Source of the DNA: Leptolinea tardivitalis
GTDB taxonomy: Bacteria > Chloroflexota > Anaerolineae > Anaerolineales > Anaerolineaceae
NCBI RefSeq assembly: GCF_001050275.1
Contig: NZ_BBYA01000010.1
Coordinates: 310,001 to 374,000, forward strand
DNA: 64,000 nucleotides
Direction of reading: 5' to 3'
Position 1 is the first letter of the stretch, and the number at the start of each line of letters is the position of its first letter. A model generated the notes under the pieces. The model did no database searches and was not told the DNA's origin. It saw nothing but the letters and a program-made list of their open reading frames with translations. Below are positions 49,796 through 58,406 of the stretch, piece after piece. Position numbers and translations under genes: made by a program.

Positions 49796-52123
49796 ATGCA
49801 CGGCTGGCTTCTGGACCTGTACGAACACGAAACCGATGGTCTGATCATCTGGGTAATGATGACTGACGGACAACGCCTGAGGCTGCGCTGCCCCTTCCCG
49901 CTGACGTTCTACGCGGCCGGTCCCACCAAACGCCTGCATGAACTTGGCCTTTGGCTGAAATCTCAAACTCCAATCCCGCGCCTCGGCCGGACCGAACGGC
50001 GTGATTTGTTCCTTCCCAAACCCATCAGTCTACTGTCCATTGAGGTGGAAAACCCGGCTGAGCAACCCCGCCTGTTCCACCAGACATCTCAGGCGTTTCC
50101 TGATCTGACCTACTATGATGCCGATGTCGAAATCGGTCTGCGATTTGCCGCCAAAACAGGCGCCTTCGCCACGGCGTATTGCGCCATTGAATATGAGGGC
50201 GACACTCTGCTGAACCTCCGGGCGCTCGACAGCCCCTGGGACCTCGATCCCCAGCCATGCCCTCTGCGGGTAATGGAACTGGAACCGGATAGTGATCCGA
50301 ACCATTCCGAACCAGTCGGAATTAATGTGAAGGTTGATCAGCATGTATATCATCTTGATCTGCAGCCGGTCCGACCCATGCTGATCAACCTGGCCGCCCT
50401 GCTGCAAAAGTTTGACCCCGACCTGCTGCTTACGTCATGGGGTGATACCTGGCTGCTGCCGCGCCTGATCGAGCTTTCTGAGAAATTCAGCATGCCGCTG
50501 CCGCTCAATCGTGAAGCCACCGCCAATGTGTTGCGAAAAGCCTCACGCACATACTTTTCCTACGGGCAGATCATTTATCGCGGTGAGCAGGTGCATTTGT
50601 TTGGCCGGGTGCACATTGACCGATCCAACGCCATGCTGTACGGTGATTACGGACTCGAAGGAGTACTTGAAGTGGGGCGCGTCACCGGGCTGCCGCTGCA
50701 AATTGCCTCACGGGTATCGCCCGGCACCGGCATATCTTCCATGCAAATTCTCACTGCCCTGCGCACCGAGGTGCTTGTCCCCTGGCACAAACAGCAGGCC
50801 GAACGCGAAAAATCAGGACTCGACCTGTTGAACTCAGACCAGGGCGGACTGGTATACCAGCCGATCATCGGCCTGCACCGCGACGTAGGAGAGATTGATT
50901 TTGTATCGATGTATCCCAGCATCATGGTGCGCTGCAATATCTCGCCCGAATGTACCCCGATTGGCCTATCGGACCCACAGCCGGATGAACCGGGTCTCAT
51001 TCCACAAACACTGGCTCCCCTGCTGAAAAAACGGATTGCCCTCAAACACCGCCTGGTCGAAACGCCGCCCTGGGATCCACGCTTAAAGCTTGATAAAGCC
51101 CGTTCACTGGCGCACAAGTGGTTGCTGGTCACCTGCTTCGGGTACCTGGGCTACAAGAACGCCCGTTTCGGGCGCATCGAATCGCATGAGGCTGTCACGT
51201 CAAACGGACGTGAAGCCCTGCTGCGCGGAAAGGAAGCAGCGGAAGATTGCGGTTTCAATATTTTGCAGATGTATGTAGACGGCCTGTGGGTGCAAAAACC
51301 CGGCGCCACATCCCCACGTGATTATGATGATCTGCTGGATCAGATCTCCCAGCGCACCGGCCTATCCATTGCGCTTGATGGCATCTACCGCTGGGTGGCT
51401 TTTCTGCCAGCCCGCCGCGATAAACGCATGCCGGTGCCCAACCGCTACTTCGGGGTCTTTCAAGACGGAACCATCAAAATCCGCGGTATTGAAGCCCGGC
51501 GGCACGACACGCCGCATTTCATCTCGGATGCGCAAATGGAAGCCCTGCGCTGGCTGGCCCAGGCGCCCAGTGTTGATGAATTACCGCAATACATGCCCGG
51601 CGCGCTGGAATTGCTGCGCCGGCGGCTGCATGCCCTTCGCGATGGCCAGGTACCGCTTGACCAGCTTGTACTGGGGCAGCGTCTCAGTCGTGAACTTGAT
51701 CTTTACGTTACGCCGTCACCGGCGGCACGGGCAGCCATGCAGCTGCGCGAAATCGGTAAAAATCTCGGCCCAGGCCAGAAGGTGCGCTTTTTACTGGTAC
51801 GTACCGAAGCTGGTGTACACGCCTGGGATTTACCCAGCAGGCCGGATCCGCGCTCCATTGACCGCGCTGCTTACCGGGTGCTCTTCTTGCGGGCGGTGCG
51901 TACGCTGCTTCAACCTTTTGGCATCCAGCCAGAAGAAGTGGCCGATATTTTGAACAATGCCGCCACGCAACCGCCGCTTGACCTGCGTGTGCACGTAGAC
52001 ACAACTATTCCGCTAACCATGATGTCATCAGACGGGCGGGTTTTCTCAAAACAGACAGGGCATAGAATAACGAACACTGAAAAAATGGAAAATGCCCACG
52101 AATTCTCGCATATCTATTGTTGA
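49796..52123 (+). CDS. Family B DNA polymerase with degenerate active site
   Basis: 775-residue PolB-fold protein, GC-rich code. Motif A is IDFVSMYPSIM (Asp368). Motif B at 441-452 reads KWLLVTCFGYLG, with VT where NS is usual. Motif C, normally YxDTDS, reads YVDGLWV (493-499), so one of the two aspartates and two positions are missing. Exonuclease motif I, normally DIE, reads ELE (161-163). Polymerase and proofreading activity may therefore be reduced or lost, as in the archaeal PolB2 group. The start at 49796 has AAGGAAAG upstream; an in-frame start at 49775 is unlikely. It is the third gene of the cassette behind the LexA-type promoter, but an internal hairpin intervenes. Confidence 0.85.
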   Translation: MHGWLLDLYEHETDGLIIWVMMTDGQRLRLRCPFPLTFYAAGPTKRLHELGLWLKSQTPIPRLGRTERRDLFLPKPISLLSIEVENPAEQPRLFHQTSQAFPDLTYYDADVEIGLRFAAKTGAFATAYCAIEYEGDTLLNLRALDSPWDLDPQPCPLRVMELEPDSDPNHSEPVGINVKVDQHVYHLDLQPVRPMLINLAALLQKFDPDLLLTSWGDTWLLPRLIELSEKFSMPLPLNREATANVLRKASRTYFSYGQIIYRGEQVHLFGRVHIDRSNAMLYGDYGLEGVLEVGRVTGLPLQIASRVSPGTGISSMQILTALRTEVLVPWHKQQAEREKSGLDLLNSDQGGLVYQPIIGLHRDVGEIDFVSMYPSIMVRCNISPECTPIGLSDPQPDEPGLIPQTLAPLLKKRIALKHRLVETPPWDPRLKLDKARSLAHKWLLVTCFGYLGYKNARFGRIESHEAVTSNGREALLRGKEAAEDCGFNILQMYVDGLWVQKPGATSPRDYDDLLDQISQRTGLSIALDGIYRWVAFLPARRDKRMPVPNRYFGVFQDGTIKIRGIEARRHDTPHFISDAQMEALRWLAQAPSVDELPQYMPGALELLRRRLHALRDGQVPLDQLVLGQRLSRELDLYVTPSPAARAAMQLREIGKNLGPGQKVRFLLVRTEAGVHAWDLPSRPDPRSIDRAAYRVLFLRAVRTLLQPFGIQPEEVADILNNAATQPPLDLRVHVDTTIPLTMMSSDGRVFSKQTGHRITNTEKMENAHEFSHIYC

Positions 52124-52147
52124 ACCCGGTTTTACGGGTCATTTTTT
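52124..52147 (+). terminator. Weak Rho-independent terminator
   Basis: ACCCG/CGGGT five-bp stem with a six-base loop and six T's, directly after the polymerase stop. The remaining gap to 52443 holds only a TATAAT at 52416-52421 as a possible -10 for the next gene. Confidence 0.6.
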
Positions 52148-52443
52148 CGTGTCACTCGCAGCATCTTCGAAAAGAGAGAATTTATAAAAAAACACTTTTG
52201 ATTGCCGGGTTTCTTGGCATCCTGCCTATGATCCAGCAAAAGCAAACGCTCCATCGTATCCGCATTTTTGCAGTACTTTAATGAATAAACAGCCCTCACA
52301 TCCCAATTGCTGAAAGGTGACGAGATGCAAAGGTTTTCTCACCAGATAATCATCTATTGATATCTATCCGCGTAATTTACCCTGACTACTGGTCTTCGTA
52401 AAATCATTGAGGTCGTATAATTCGAGCCTGATGATGAGGTATT

Positions 52444-54054
52444 ATGACCCGTTTTGAGAATGTATTGAAACGCTTTCCTTTATATGTCCTTTTGTTAGGG
52501 GTTTATCCGGTTCTTTTTCTCTGGTTGGCCAACTTTGGCAAAGTTCACAGTTATGTAGTGCCGCGATCGCTCCTCATTTCTTTTGGATTCACAGCCGTTG
52601 TATTTCTGCTTATCTGGATTTTTATCCATCCAATACGGAAGGCAGGCCTGGCTGCCGGCTTTTTACTTTTACTGTTCTTTTCATACGGCCATTTATTTTC
52701 ATTGATTGATAATGCGAGTCTGTCCGGTCTGATCATTGGACGCCATCGCTTTCTGATCCCTCTTTGGGGATTGATTGCACTGGTGGGCACATATTTGATC
52801 ATAAAGTCGCGATCAGATTTGTATGAATCTACTCGCATCATCAACCTGATATCATTTTTGCTGACCGCTTTTGTCTTAATCCAGATCGGATTTGCCGCAT
52901 CTACATCCACCAGGCTGCAACAAAATTCTGTTCAATCTGGACCCTCTGCATCCTCTTCCTCATCGTTACACACCTCAGCGAACACTAACCGGGATGTGTA
53001 TTACATCCTGATGGATGGTTACGATCGGGCAGACCTGTTGAAGAGAGATCTTAATCTGGATATCCAGCCATTTTTGGATCAATTAACACAAATGGGGTTT
53101 GTCATTCCAGATTGCGGCCAAAGTAATTACATCGATACAGCTTTGTCGATGGCAGCAACATTCAATATGGACTACCTCGATAATCTGGGACTGTCTTATG
53201 AAGACCTGGCGACCAAGGATCACGAAAAAATCCTGACACCGTTCATCACTCACAGTCTGGTGAGACAGAAATTCAGCGAGATGGGCTACAAAATTGTTAC
53301 ATACAAATCACCCTATCTGTTTATTGATATGCCAGATTCCGATGTATATCTGGATGGAGAAACGGCTGTAAACCCCGGCGAAAAAATGGAGACGCTCAAT
53401 TTCCAGCAGCTCTTTATTAACACCACATTTGCCCGAACAGCCGCAGAATGGCTGGTGGAAAACCCGCAGGATTCAAAAAATATCCCTGCGTTTTTTGTCT
53501 GGCTGATCAATCCTGGCAGTCTCAATCCAGATAGCAGCTCGTTTATCGGGCGAAACTATAAACAATTCCGTCAGAATAATTTCCAATTGGATAGTCTGGA
53601 GACAATTCCAGACATGCCTGGAAGAAAATTTGTATACGCCCATCTGCTGATCACCCACCAACCCTTCACATTCCTGCCAACAGGTGAGTTCCGGACTGAT
53701 CCAAAAGATAGCTATCTGGGATATATCGATCAGGTGAAATACCTGAACACCCGAATAATTAAAATCATAAAAACAATCCAGCATAAATCTGCCGTTCCGC
53801 CCGTAATTATTCTACAAAGCGATCATTCCTTCTCAGATAATGGAAAACGAGCGTTAAATTTTCAGGCCTATTATTTGCCTGATTCTGGTAATACGGTTAT
53901 TCCCCCTTCTTTTACCAACGTAAACACCTTTCGTCTGATTTTTGATACATATTTTGATGGGCAGTATTCGCTGATTCCAGACCAGTCTATGCTAATTGAT
54001 AAAAATATTCCTGGATTTACCAAACTTATCAAATCATCCTGCATGTCAGATTGA
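52444..54054 (+). CDS. Membrane-bound sulfatase/phosphoethanolamine-transferase-like protein
   Basis: 536 residues. Five membrane helices (about 10-160) are followed by a large exported domain of the alkaline-phosphatase superfamily type. DVYYILMDGYDRADLL gives the first metal-site aspartate; SNYIDTALSMAATFNMDYL corresponds to the nucleophile region; and IILQSDHSFSDNGKRA supplies the Asp-His pair near the end. The usual formylglycine cysteine motif is absent, so a phosphotransferase or LTA-synthase-like role is more likely than sulfatase. The substrate is unknown. It is a single gene between the PolB cassette and the xylose operon. Confidence 0.75.
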   Translation: MTRFENVLKRFPLYVLLLGVYPVLFLWLANFGKVHSYVVPRSLLISFGFTAVVFLLIWIFIHPIRKAGLAAGFLLLLFFSYGHLFSLIDNASLSGLIIGRHRFLIPLWGLIALVGTYLIIKSRSDLYESTRIINLISFLLTAFVLIQIGFAASTSTRLQQNSVQSGPSASSSSSLHTSANTNRDVYYILMDGYDRADLLKRDLNLDIQPFLDQLTQMGFVIPDCGQSNYIDTALSMAATFNMDYLDNLGLSYEDLATKDHEKILTPFITHSLVRQKFSEMGYKIVTYKSPYLFIDMPDSDVYLDGETAVNPGEKMETLNFQQLFINTTFARTAAEWLVENPQDSKNIPAFFVWLINPGSLNPDSSSFIGRNYKQFRQNNFQLDSLETIPDMPGRKFVYAHLLITHQPFTFLPTGEFRTDPKDSYLGYIDQVKYLNTRIIKIIKTIQHKSAVPPVIILQSDHSFSDNGKRALNFQAYYLPDSGNTVIPPSFTNVNTFRLIFDTYFDGQYSLIPDQSMLIDKNIPGFTKLIKSSCMSD

Positions 54055-54156
54055 AATGGACACAAACGACTTCCAATAGTATTTCAACAGGTTGGCTGTT
54101 TGATTGAAACTCATTGACAAATGTCATGTTTTCATTCATCAGGTATGTGAATCCTC

Positions 54157-54221
54157 TTGACTTTTCTATAATTCTCGTTATGATAATGATTAATTAGTTT
54201 GGCCGTCGAACAAACTAATTA
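54157..54221 (+). promoter_or_regulatory. Xylose operon promoter with XylR-type operator
   Basis: TTGACT (54157-54162), 16 bases, TATGAT (54179-54184). At the predicted start lies TAATTAGTTTG-N9-CAAACTAATTA (54191-54221), a perfect inverted repeat. TTAGTTTG-N9-CAAACTAA matches the xyl operator of Bacillus XylR as I remember it. A XylR-type ROK gene lies in the same operon. Confidence 0.82.
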
Positions 54222-54521
54222 TTTGTTCCAAATTTCGTGTTCCCTATTATCGTTATTGGCAACTGAATAAATTTCGCTTCCGGTGGAATCATCGCAGATA
54301 TCCACGAAGTTTTATGTTGCCTTAATCCGGGAGCAGATTTTATATGCCTGTTTGGGGCGGTCACCCGGTAAAAACCGATTGGCCGATTGCTTCCCATAAC
54401 AGGTGGATTTTTTGTTGCCATAACGGAAATTTGAAAGGAGGAGGAGAGAAGAACTTCGAAGTTGAAAGTTGTTGCCATTACCAACGATCAGTAATTCAAA
54501 TTATTCGAAAGGGCAAAAGAA
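54222..54521 (+). other. Long leader of the xylose operon
   Basis: About 300 bases with no gene. GAAAGGAGGAGGAG (54433-54446) is a near-perfect anti-16S sequence without a start codon at proper distance. The actual ribosome site of the next gene is AAGGG just before 54522. The read-through frames here lack family features. Confidence 0.5.
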
Positions 54522-56738
54522 ATGTCCAGGTCATACCGTTCCATTTTGATTGTTTTGTCGTTCATTGTGATGGCCAGCATGCTGGTCAGTTGCGCCGCTC
54601 CGACCGCTGCACCCGCCGCTCCCGCTGCCGGCGAAACAGCCGCTGCACCCGCCGCCGCTGGTGGAAAAGTAAAAATCGGTTTGTCATTCTCCGATTTCGC
54701 CACCGAACGCTGGAAAAACGAAGATGCCCTGCTCCACAAACTGTTGGAAGCCAAGGGTTATGAAGTCATCACCTCCGAAGCCAACCACGATACCAAACTC
54801 CAGAACGACCAGATCGACAATATGGTCTCTCAGGGTATCAAAGGCTTGATCGTCGTAGCTGAAGACGGCGACTCCGCTGCCACCGCTGTTGACAATGCTG
54901 CCAAAGCCGGTGTCAAAGTCCTCGCTTATGACCGCCTGGTGAAATCCCCCAATATCGCTGCCTACCTGTCCTTCAACAACGTCGCAGTTGGTAACGGCCA
55001 GGCTGATGGTGTCTTGAAAGCCCTCGATATCGAAGGCGGCAAATGGACCAAAGAAAATCCGGCCAAAGTCGTCCTCCTCGGCGGTTCCCCCACCGATAAC
55101 AACGCTATCCTGTTCCGCAAAGGCCAGACTGACGTCCTCCAGAAATACATTGACTCCGGTGTTGTCAAAGTGGTTGCCGATCAGTGGGTTGACAACTGGG
55201 ATGCTGCCAAAGCCAATTCTTTGATGGAAAACATCATCACCGCCCAGTCCGGCAAGATCGATGCAGTCGTTGCCTCCAATGACGGCACCGCCCTCGGCGC
55301 CCTCCAGGCCCTCAAAGCCCAGAAACTCGCTGTTCCGATCTCCGGTCAGGATGCCACCGCTGATGGCTGCAACTCCATTGTCAAAGGCGAACTCACCGTC
55401 ACCATCTACAAAGACATCCGCAAACTGTCTCCTATGGCTGCCGATGCTATGGATGCCCTGCTGAACGGTAAACCCATCGAAGGCCTGAAGAATTACACCA
55501 TGGCCGAACTGACCAACAAAGCCGACGCCACGGGCGAAGTTCCTTGTATCTTCCTGCCCGTTGTCCAGGTCACCAAAGCCAATGTCTACGATGAAATCGT
55601 GAAGAGCGGTTTCCAGACGTACGATGATGTCTATCGCGACATCCCCGAAGCTGACCGCCCCGCCAAACCTGGCGCTGCCGCTGCTGAACCGACCAAATCT
55701 GCCGCTGCTGAACCGGCCAAATCTGGCGAAAAAATTAAGATCGGTCTGTCATTCTCCGATTTCGCCACCGAACGCTGGAAAAACGAAGATGCCCTGCTCC
55801 ACAAACTGTTGGAAGCCAAGGGTTATGAAGTCATCACCTCCGAAGCCAACCACGATACCAAACTCCAGAACGACCAGATCGACAATATGGTCTCTCAGGG
55901 TATCAAAGGCTTGATCGTCGTAGCTGAAGACGGCGACTCCGCTGCCACCGCTGTTGACAATGCTGCCAAAGCCGGTGTCAAAGTCCTCGCTTATGACCGC
56001 CTGGTGAAATCCCCCAATATCGCTGCCTACCTGTCCTTCAACAACGTCGCAGTTGGTAACGGCCAGGCTGATGGTGTCTTGAAAGCCCTCGATATCGAAG
56101 GCGGCAAATGGACCAAAGAAAATCCGGCCAAAGTCGTCCTCCTCGGCGGTTCCCCCACCGATAACAACGCTATCCTGTTCCGCAAAGGCCAGACTGACGT
56201 CCTCCAGAAATACATTGACTCCGGTGTTGTCAAAGTGGTTGCCGATCAGTGGGTTGACAACTGGGATGCTGCCAAAGCCAATTCTTTGATGGAAAACATC
56301 ATCACCGCCCAGTCCGGCAAGATCGATGCAGTCGTTGCCTCCAATGACGGCACCGCCCTCGGCGCCCTCCAGGCCCTCAAAGCCCAGAAACTCGCTGTTC
56401 CGATCTCCGGTCAGGATGCCACCGCTGATGGCTGCAACTCCATTGTCAAAGGCGAACTCACCGTCACCATCTACAAAGACATCCGCAAACTGTCTCCTAT
56501 GGCTGCCGATGCTATGGATGCCCTGCTGAACGGTAAACCCATCGAAGGCCTGAAGAATTACACCATGGCCGAACTGACCAACAAAGCCGACGCCACGGGC
56601 GAAGTTCCTTGTATCTTCCTGCCCGTTGTCCAGGTCACCAAAGCCAATGTCTACGATGAAATCGTGAAGAGCGGTTTCCAGACGTACGATGATGTCTATC
56701 GCGACATCCCCGAAGCTGACCGCCCCGCCAAACCGTAG
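54522..56738 (+). CDS. xylF: Xylose ABC transporter binding lipoprotein with two fused XylF domains
   Basis: 738-residue exported sugar-binding protein. The signal peptide ends in lipobox LVSC (Cys24), followed by an Ala/Pro-rich tether. Two complete type I periplasmic-binding domains follow (about 50-383 and 405-738). From KIGLSFSDFATERWKNEDAL onward the protein sequence is the same in both, encoded by a 988-bp direct repeat. An Ala/Lys/Glu/Pro linker (384-408) joins them. Key family segments are AYDRLVKSPNIAAYLSF and ISGQDATADGCNSIV. Only the first domain has the lipoprotein signal. Known XylF proteins have one domain of this size. Codon use is strongly biased, as in highly expressed genes. 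Downstream come XylG, XylH, XylR and XylA. Confidence 0.9.
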   Translation: MSRSYRSILIVLSFIVMASMLVSCAAPTAAPAAPAAGETAAAPAAAGGKVKIGLSFSDFATERWKNEDALLHKLLEAKGYEVITSEANHDTKLQNDQIDNMVSQGIKGLIVVAEDGDSAATAVDNAAKAGVKVLAYDRLVKSPNIAAYLSFNNVAVGNGQADGVLKALDIEGGKWTKENPAKVVLLGGSPTDNNAILFRKGQTDVLQKYIDSGVVKVVADQWVDNWDAAKANSLMENIITAQSGKIDAVVASNDGTALGALQALKAQKLAVPISGQDATADGCNSIVKGELTVTIYKDIRKLSPMAADAMDALLNGKPIEGLKNYTMAELTNKADATGEVPCIFLPVVQVTKANVYDEIVKSGFQTYDDVYRDIPEADRPAKPGAAAAEPTKSAAAEPAKSGEKIKIGLSFSDFATERWKNEDALLHKLLEAKGYEVITSEANHDTKLQNDQIDNMVSQGIKGLIVVAEDGDSAATAVDNAAKAGVKVLAYDRLVKSPNIAAYLSFNNVAVGNGQADGVLKALDIEGGKWTKENPAKVVLLGGSPTDNNAILFRKGQTDVLQKYIDSGVVKVVADQWVDNWDAAKANSLMENIITAQSGKIDAVVASNDGTALGALQALKAQKLAVPISGQDATADGCNSIVKGELTVTIYKDIRKLSPMAADAMDALLNGKPIEGLKNYTMAELTNKADATGEVPCIFLPVVQVTKANVYDEIVKSGFQTYDDVYRDIPEADRPAKP
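54682..55669 (+). repeat. Direct repeat, unit 1 (XylF domain 1)
   Basis: 988 bases repeated at a 1065-base offset. Spot checks across the unit show identical bases, and the translations agree in three reading frames where I compared them. Confidence 0.92.
55747..56734 (+). repeat. Direct repeat, unit 2 (XylF domain 2)
   Basis: Second unit of the xylF duplication. Identity ends four bases before the stop codon region and begins at TGTCATTCTCC on the 5' side; the flanking bases differ, including synonymous changes in the first codons of the domain. Confidence 0.92.
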
Positions 56739-56756
56739 ATTTTTTCCTTCATAAAA

Positions 56757-56785
56757 GTCGGCTCCCCGGTTTTCGGGGAGCCGAC
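56757..56785 (+). terminator. Intercistronic hairpin after xylF
   Basis: GTCGGCTCCCCG, loop GTTTT, and its complement: a perfect 12-bp stem with no T tract. It probably stabilises the xylF message or attenuates transcription into xylG, a usual way to make more binding protein than ATPase. Confidence 0.75.
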
Positions 56786-56843
56786 AAGCATGACGAATGC
56801 TATTGTAAAGTAGATGAGTAATTTTGCTTTAGAGGAGCAGGCT

Positions 56844-58370
56844 GTGACTGAAGAGATTATCCTCGACGTACAGAATGTAACAAAACAATTCCCCGGCATT
56901 ACAGCTTTGAGCAATGTATCCATCCAATTCAAACGGGGAGAGATCCACGGCCTTTGCGGCGAGAATGGCGCTGGAAAATCAACCTTGATGAAAATTCTCG
57001 CCGGTGTCTACCCATACGGCACGTATGATGGCAGTGTCTTCTATGAAGGTCAGGAATTAAAACTGACCAGCAACTCCATTAAAGAAGCTCGGGCAGAAGG
57101 TATTGCTATTGTTTATCAGGAACTTACCCTGGTTCCCGATATGACAGTTGGCGAAAATATTTTCCTCGGTAAAGAGATTACCGAGAATGGCGTGATCAAC
57201 TGGGATAAAACCTACGCTGAATGCCGAAAGATTCTGGAACACTACAAACTTGATGTCAATCCGAATGATGTTGTCAAACACCTGGGCGTTGGCAAGATGC
57301 AGATGGTGGAAATCGCCAAAGCCCTTTCAGAAAATGCCAAAGTACTAATTCTCGATGAACCTACCAGCGCGTTAACTGAAGCTGAAATTGATAAATTGAT
57401 GGAAATTCTCGAATCGTTGCAGGAGAAAGGTATTACCAGTATCTACATCTCCCACAAGTTGGAGGAATTCTTCCGTATCACCGATTCGATCACCGTATTG
57501 CGCGATGGCAAAACTGTAATAACGGCACCTACCAAAGAATTAAGCCTGGAAAAACTGGTGAGCTATATGGTGGGACGTGAAATGAAAGAACGCTTCCCCC
57601 ACAGCACCCGTAAACCAAACGGTACGATTTTCGAAGTGCAAAACTTGCATGCTATTGATCCGGAAGAACCATCCCGCGAAATATTGAAGGGTGTCACATT
57701 TGATTTGAAGAGAGGTGAAATCCTGGGTATTGCCGGTCTGATGGGCTCTGGACGAACCGAACTTGTAACCACGATATTTGGCGAGATGGGAAAAATAACC
57801 AGCGGGAAGATGCTCCTGGAAGGTAAAGAGATAAATATTAAAAGTGCAAAAGATGCCATGGAAAAAGGCATCAGTCTGGTACCGGAAGATCGAAAGAAAC
57901 AGGGACTCGTTCTGATCCAGTCAATCTTAAACAACCTCTCACTGCCAAATCTATATTCTTTCTCCAAAACCTGGCGGATCGATAAAAATCAGGAATTGAA
58001 ATCCTGTCTCCAACAAGTAAAAAATCTTTCCATCAAAATCAGTAATATCGAAAACGAGGTTAACTCGCTATCGGGTGGAAATCAACAAAAAGTGGTTATT
58101 GGGAAATGGCTGATGACCATTCCGAAAATTCTCATCATGGACGACCCCACCCGTGGTGTAGATGTTGGCGCCAAGTATGAAATCTACAAGTTGATGAATG
58201 AATTGGCCGAGAAGGGTGTATCGATCATCATGATTTCCAGCGAACTGGAAGAGGTCCTCGGTATGAGCGATCGTGTCATGGTGATGCATGAAGGCCGATC
58301 CAATGGCATATTGGATATCACTGAGGCAACTCAGGAAAAGATCATGGCGCTTGCCACCGGCATCGCTTAA
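56844..58370 (+). CDS. xylG: Xylose ABC transporter ATP-binding protein
   Basis: 508-residue sugar-transport ATPase with two fused ABC domains. The first has Walker A GENGAGKST and Walker B LILDEPTSALTE. The second has a degenerate Walker A GLMGSGRTEL, signature LSGGNQQKV and Walker B LIMDDPTRGVDVGAK, the usual asymmetry of the CUT2 class. GTG at 56844 is preferred because AGAGGAG lies six bases upstream; an in-frame ATG at 56814 would add ten residues. Its partner permease starts 36 bases downstream. Confidence 0.92.
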   Translation: MTEEIILDVQNVTKQFPGITALSNVSIQFKRGEIHGLCGENGAGKSTLMKILAGVYPYGTYDGSVFYEGQELKLTSNSIKEARAEGIAIVYQELTLVPDMTVGENIFLGKEITENGVINWDKTYAECRKILEHYKLDVNPNDVVKHLGVGKMQMVEIAKALSENAKVLILDEPTSALTEAEIDKLMEILESLQEKGITSIYISHKLEEFFRITDSITVLRDGKTVITAPTKELSLEKLVSYMVGREMKERFPHSTRKPNGTIFEVQNLHAIDPEEPSREILKGVTFDLKRGEILGIAGLMGSGRTELVTTIFGEMGKITSGKMLLEGKEINIKSAKDAMEKGISLVPEDRKKQGLVLIQSILNNLSLPNLYSFSKTWRIDKNQELKSCLQQVKNLSIKISNIENEVNSLSGGNQQKVVIGKWLMTIPKILIMDDPTRGVDVGAKYEIYKLMNELAEKGVSIIMISSELEEVLGMSDRVMVMHEGRSNGILDITEATQEKIMALATGIA

Positions 58371-58406
58371 ATAGAAATATCAAATCTCCATTCATAAGGT
58401 GTCGAT

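Noticed and set aside
54458..54496. A ten-residue leader peptide in the xyl leader
   Set aside because: The TTG is too far from the strong anti-16S sequence and nothing indicates attenuation.
54344..54763. A plus-strand frame overlapping the xylF start
   Set aside because: Arg- and Cys-rich out-of-frame translation of the leader and signal peptide with no homology pattern.
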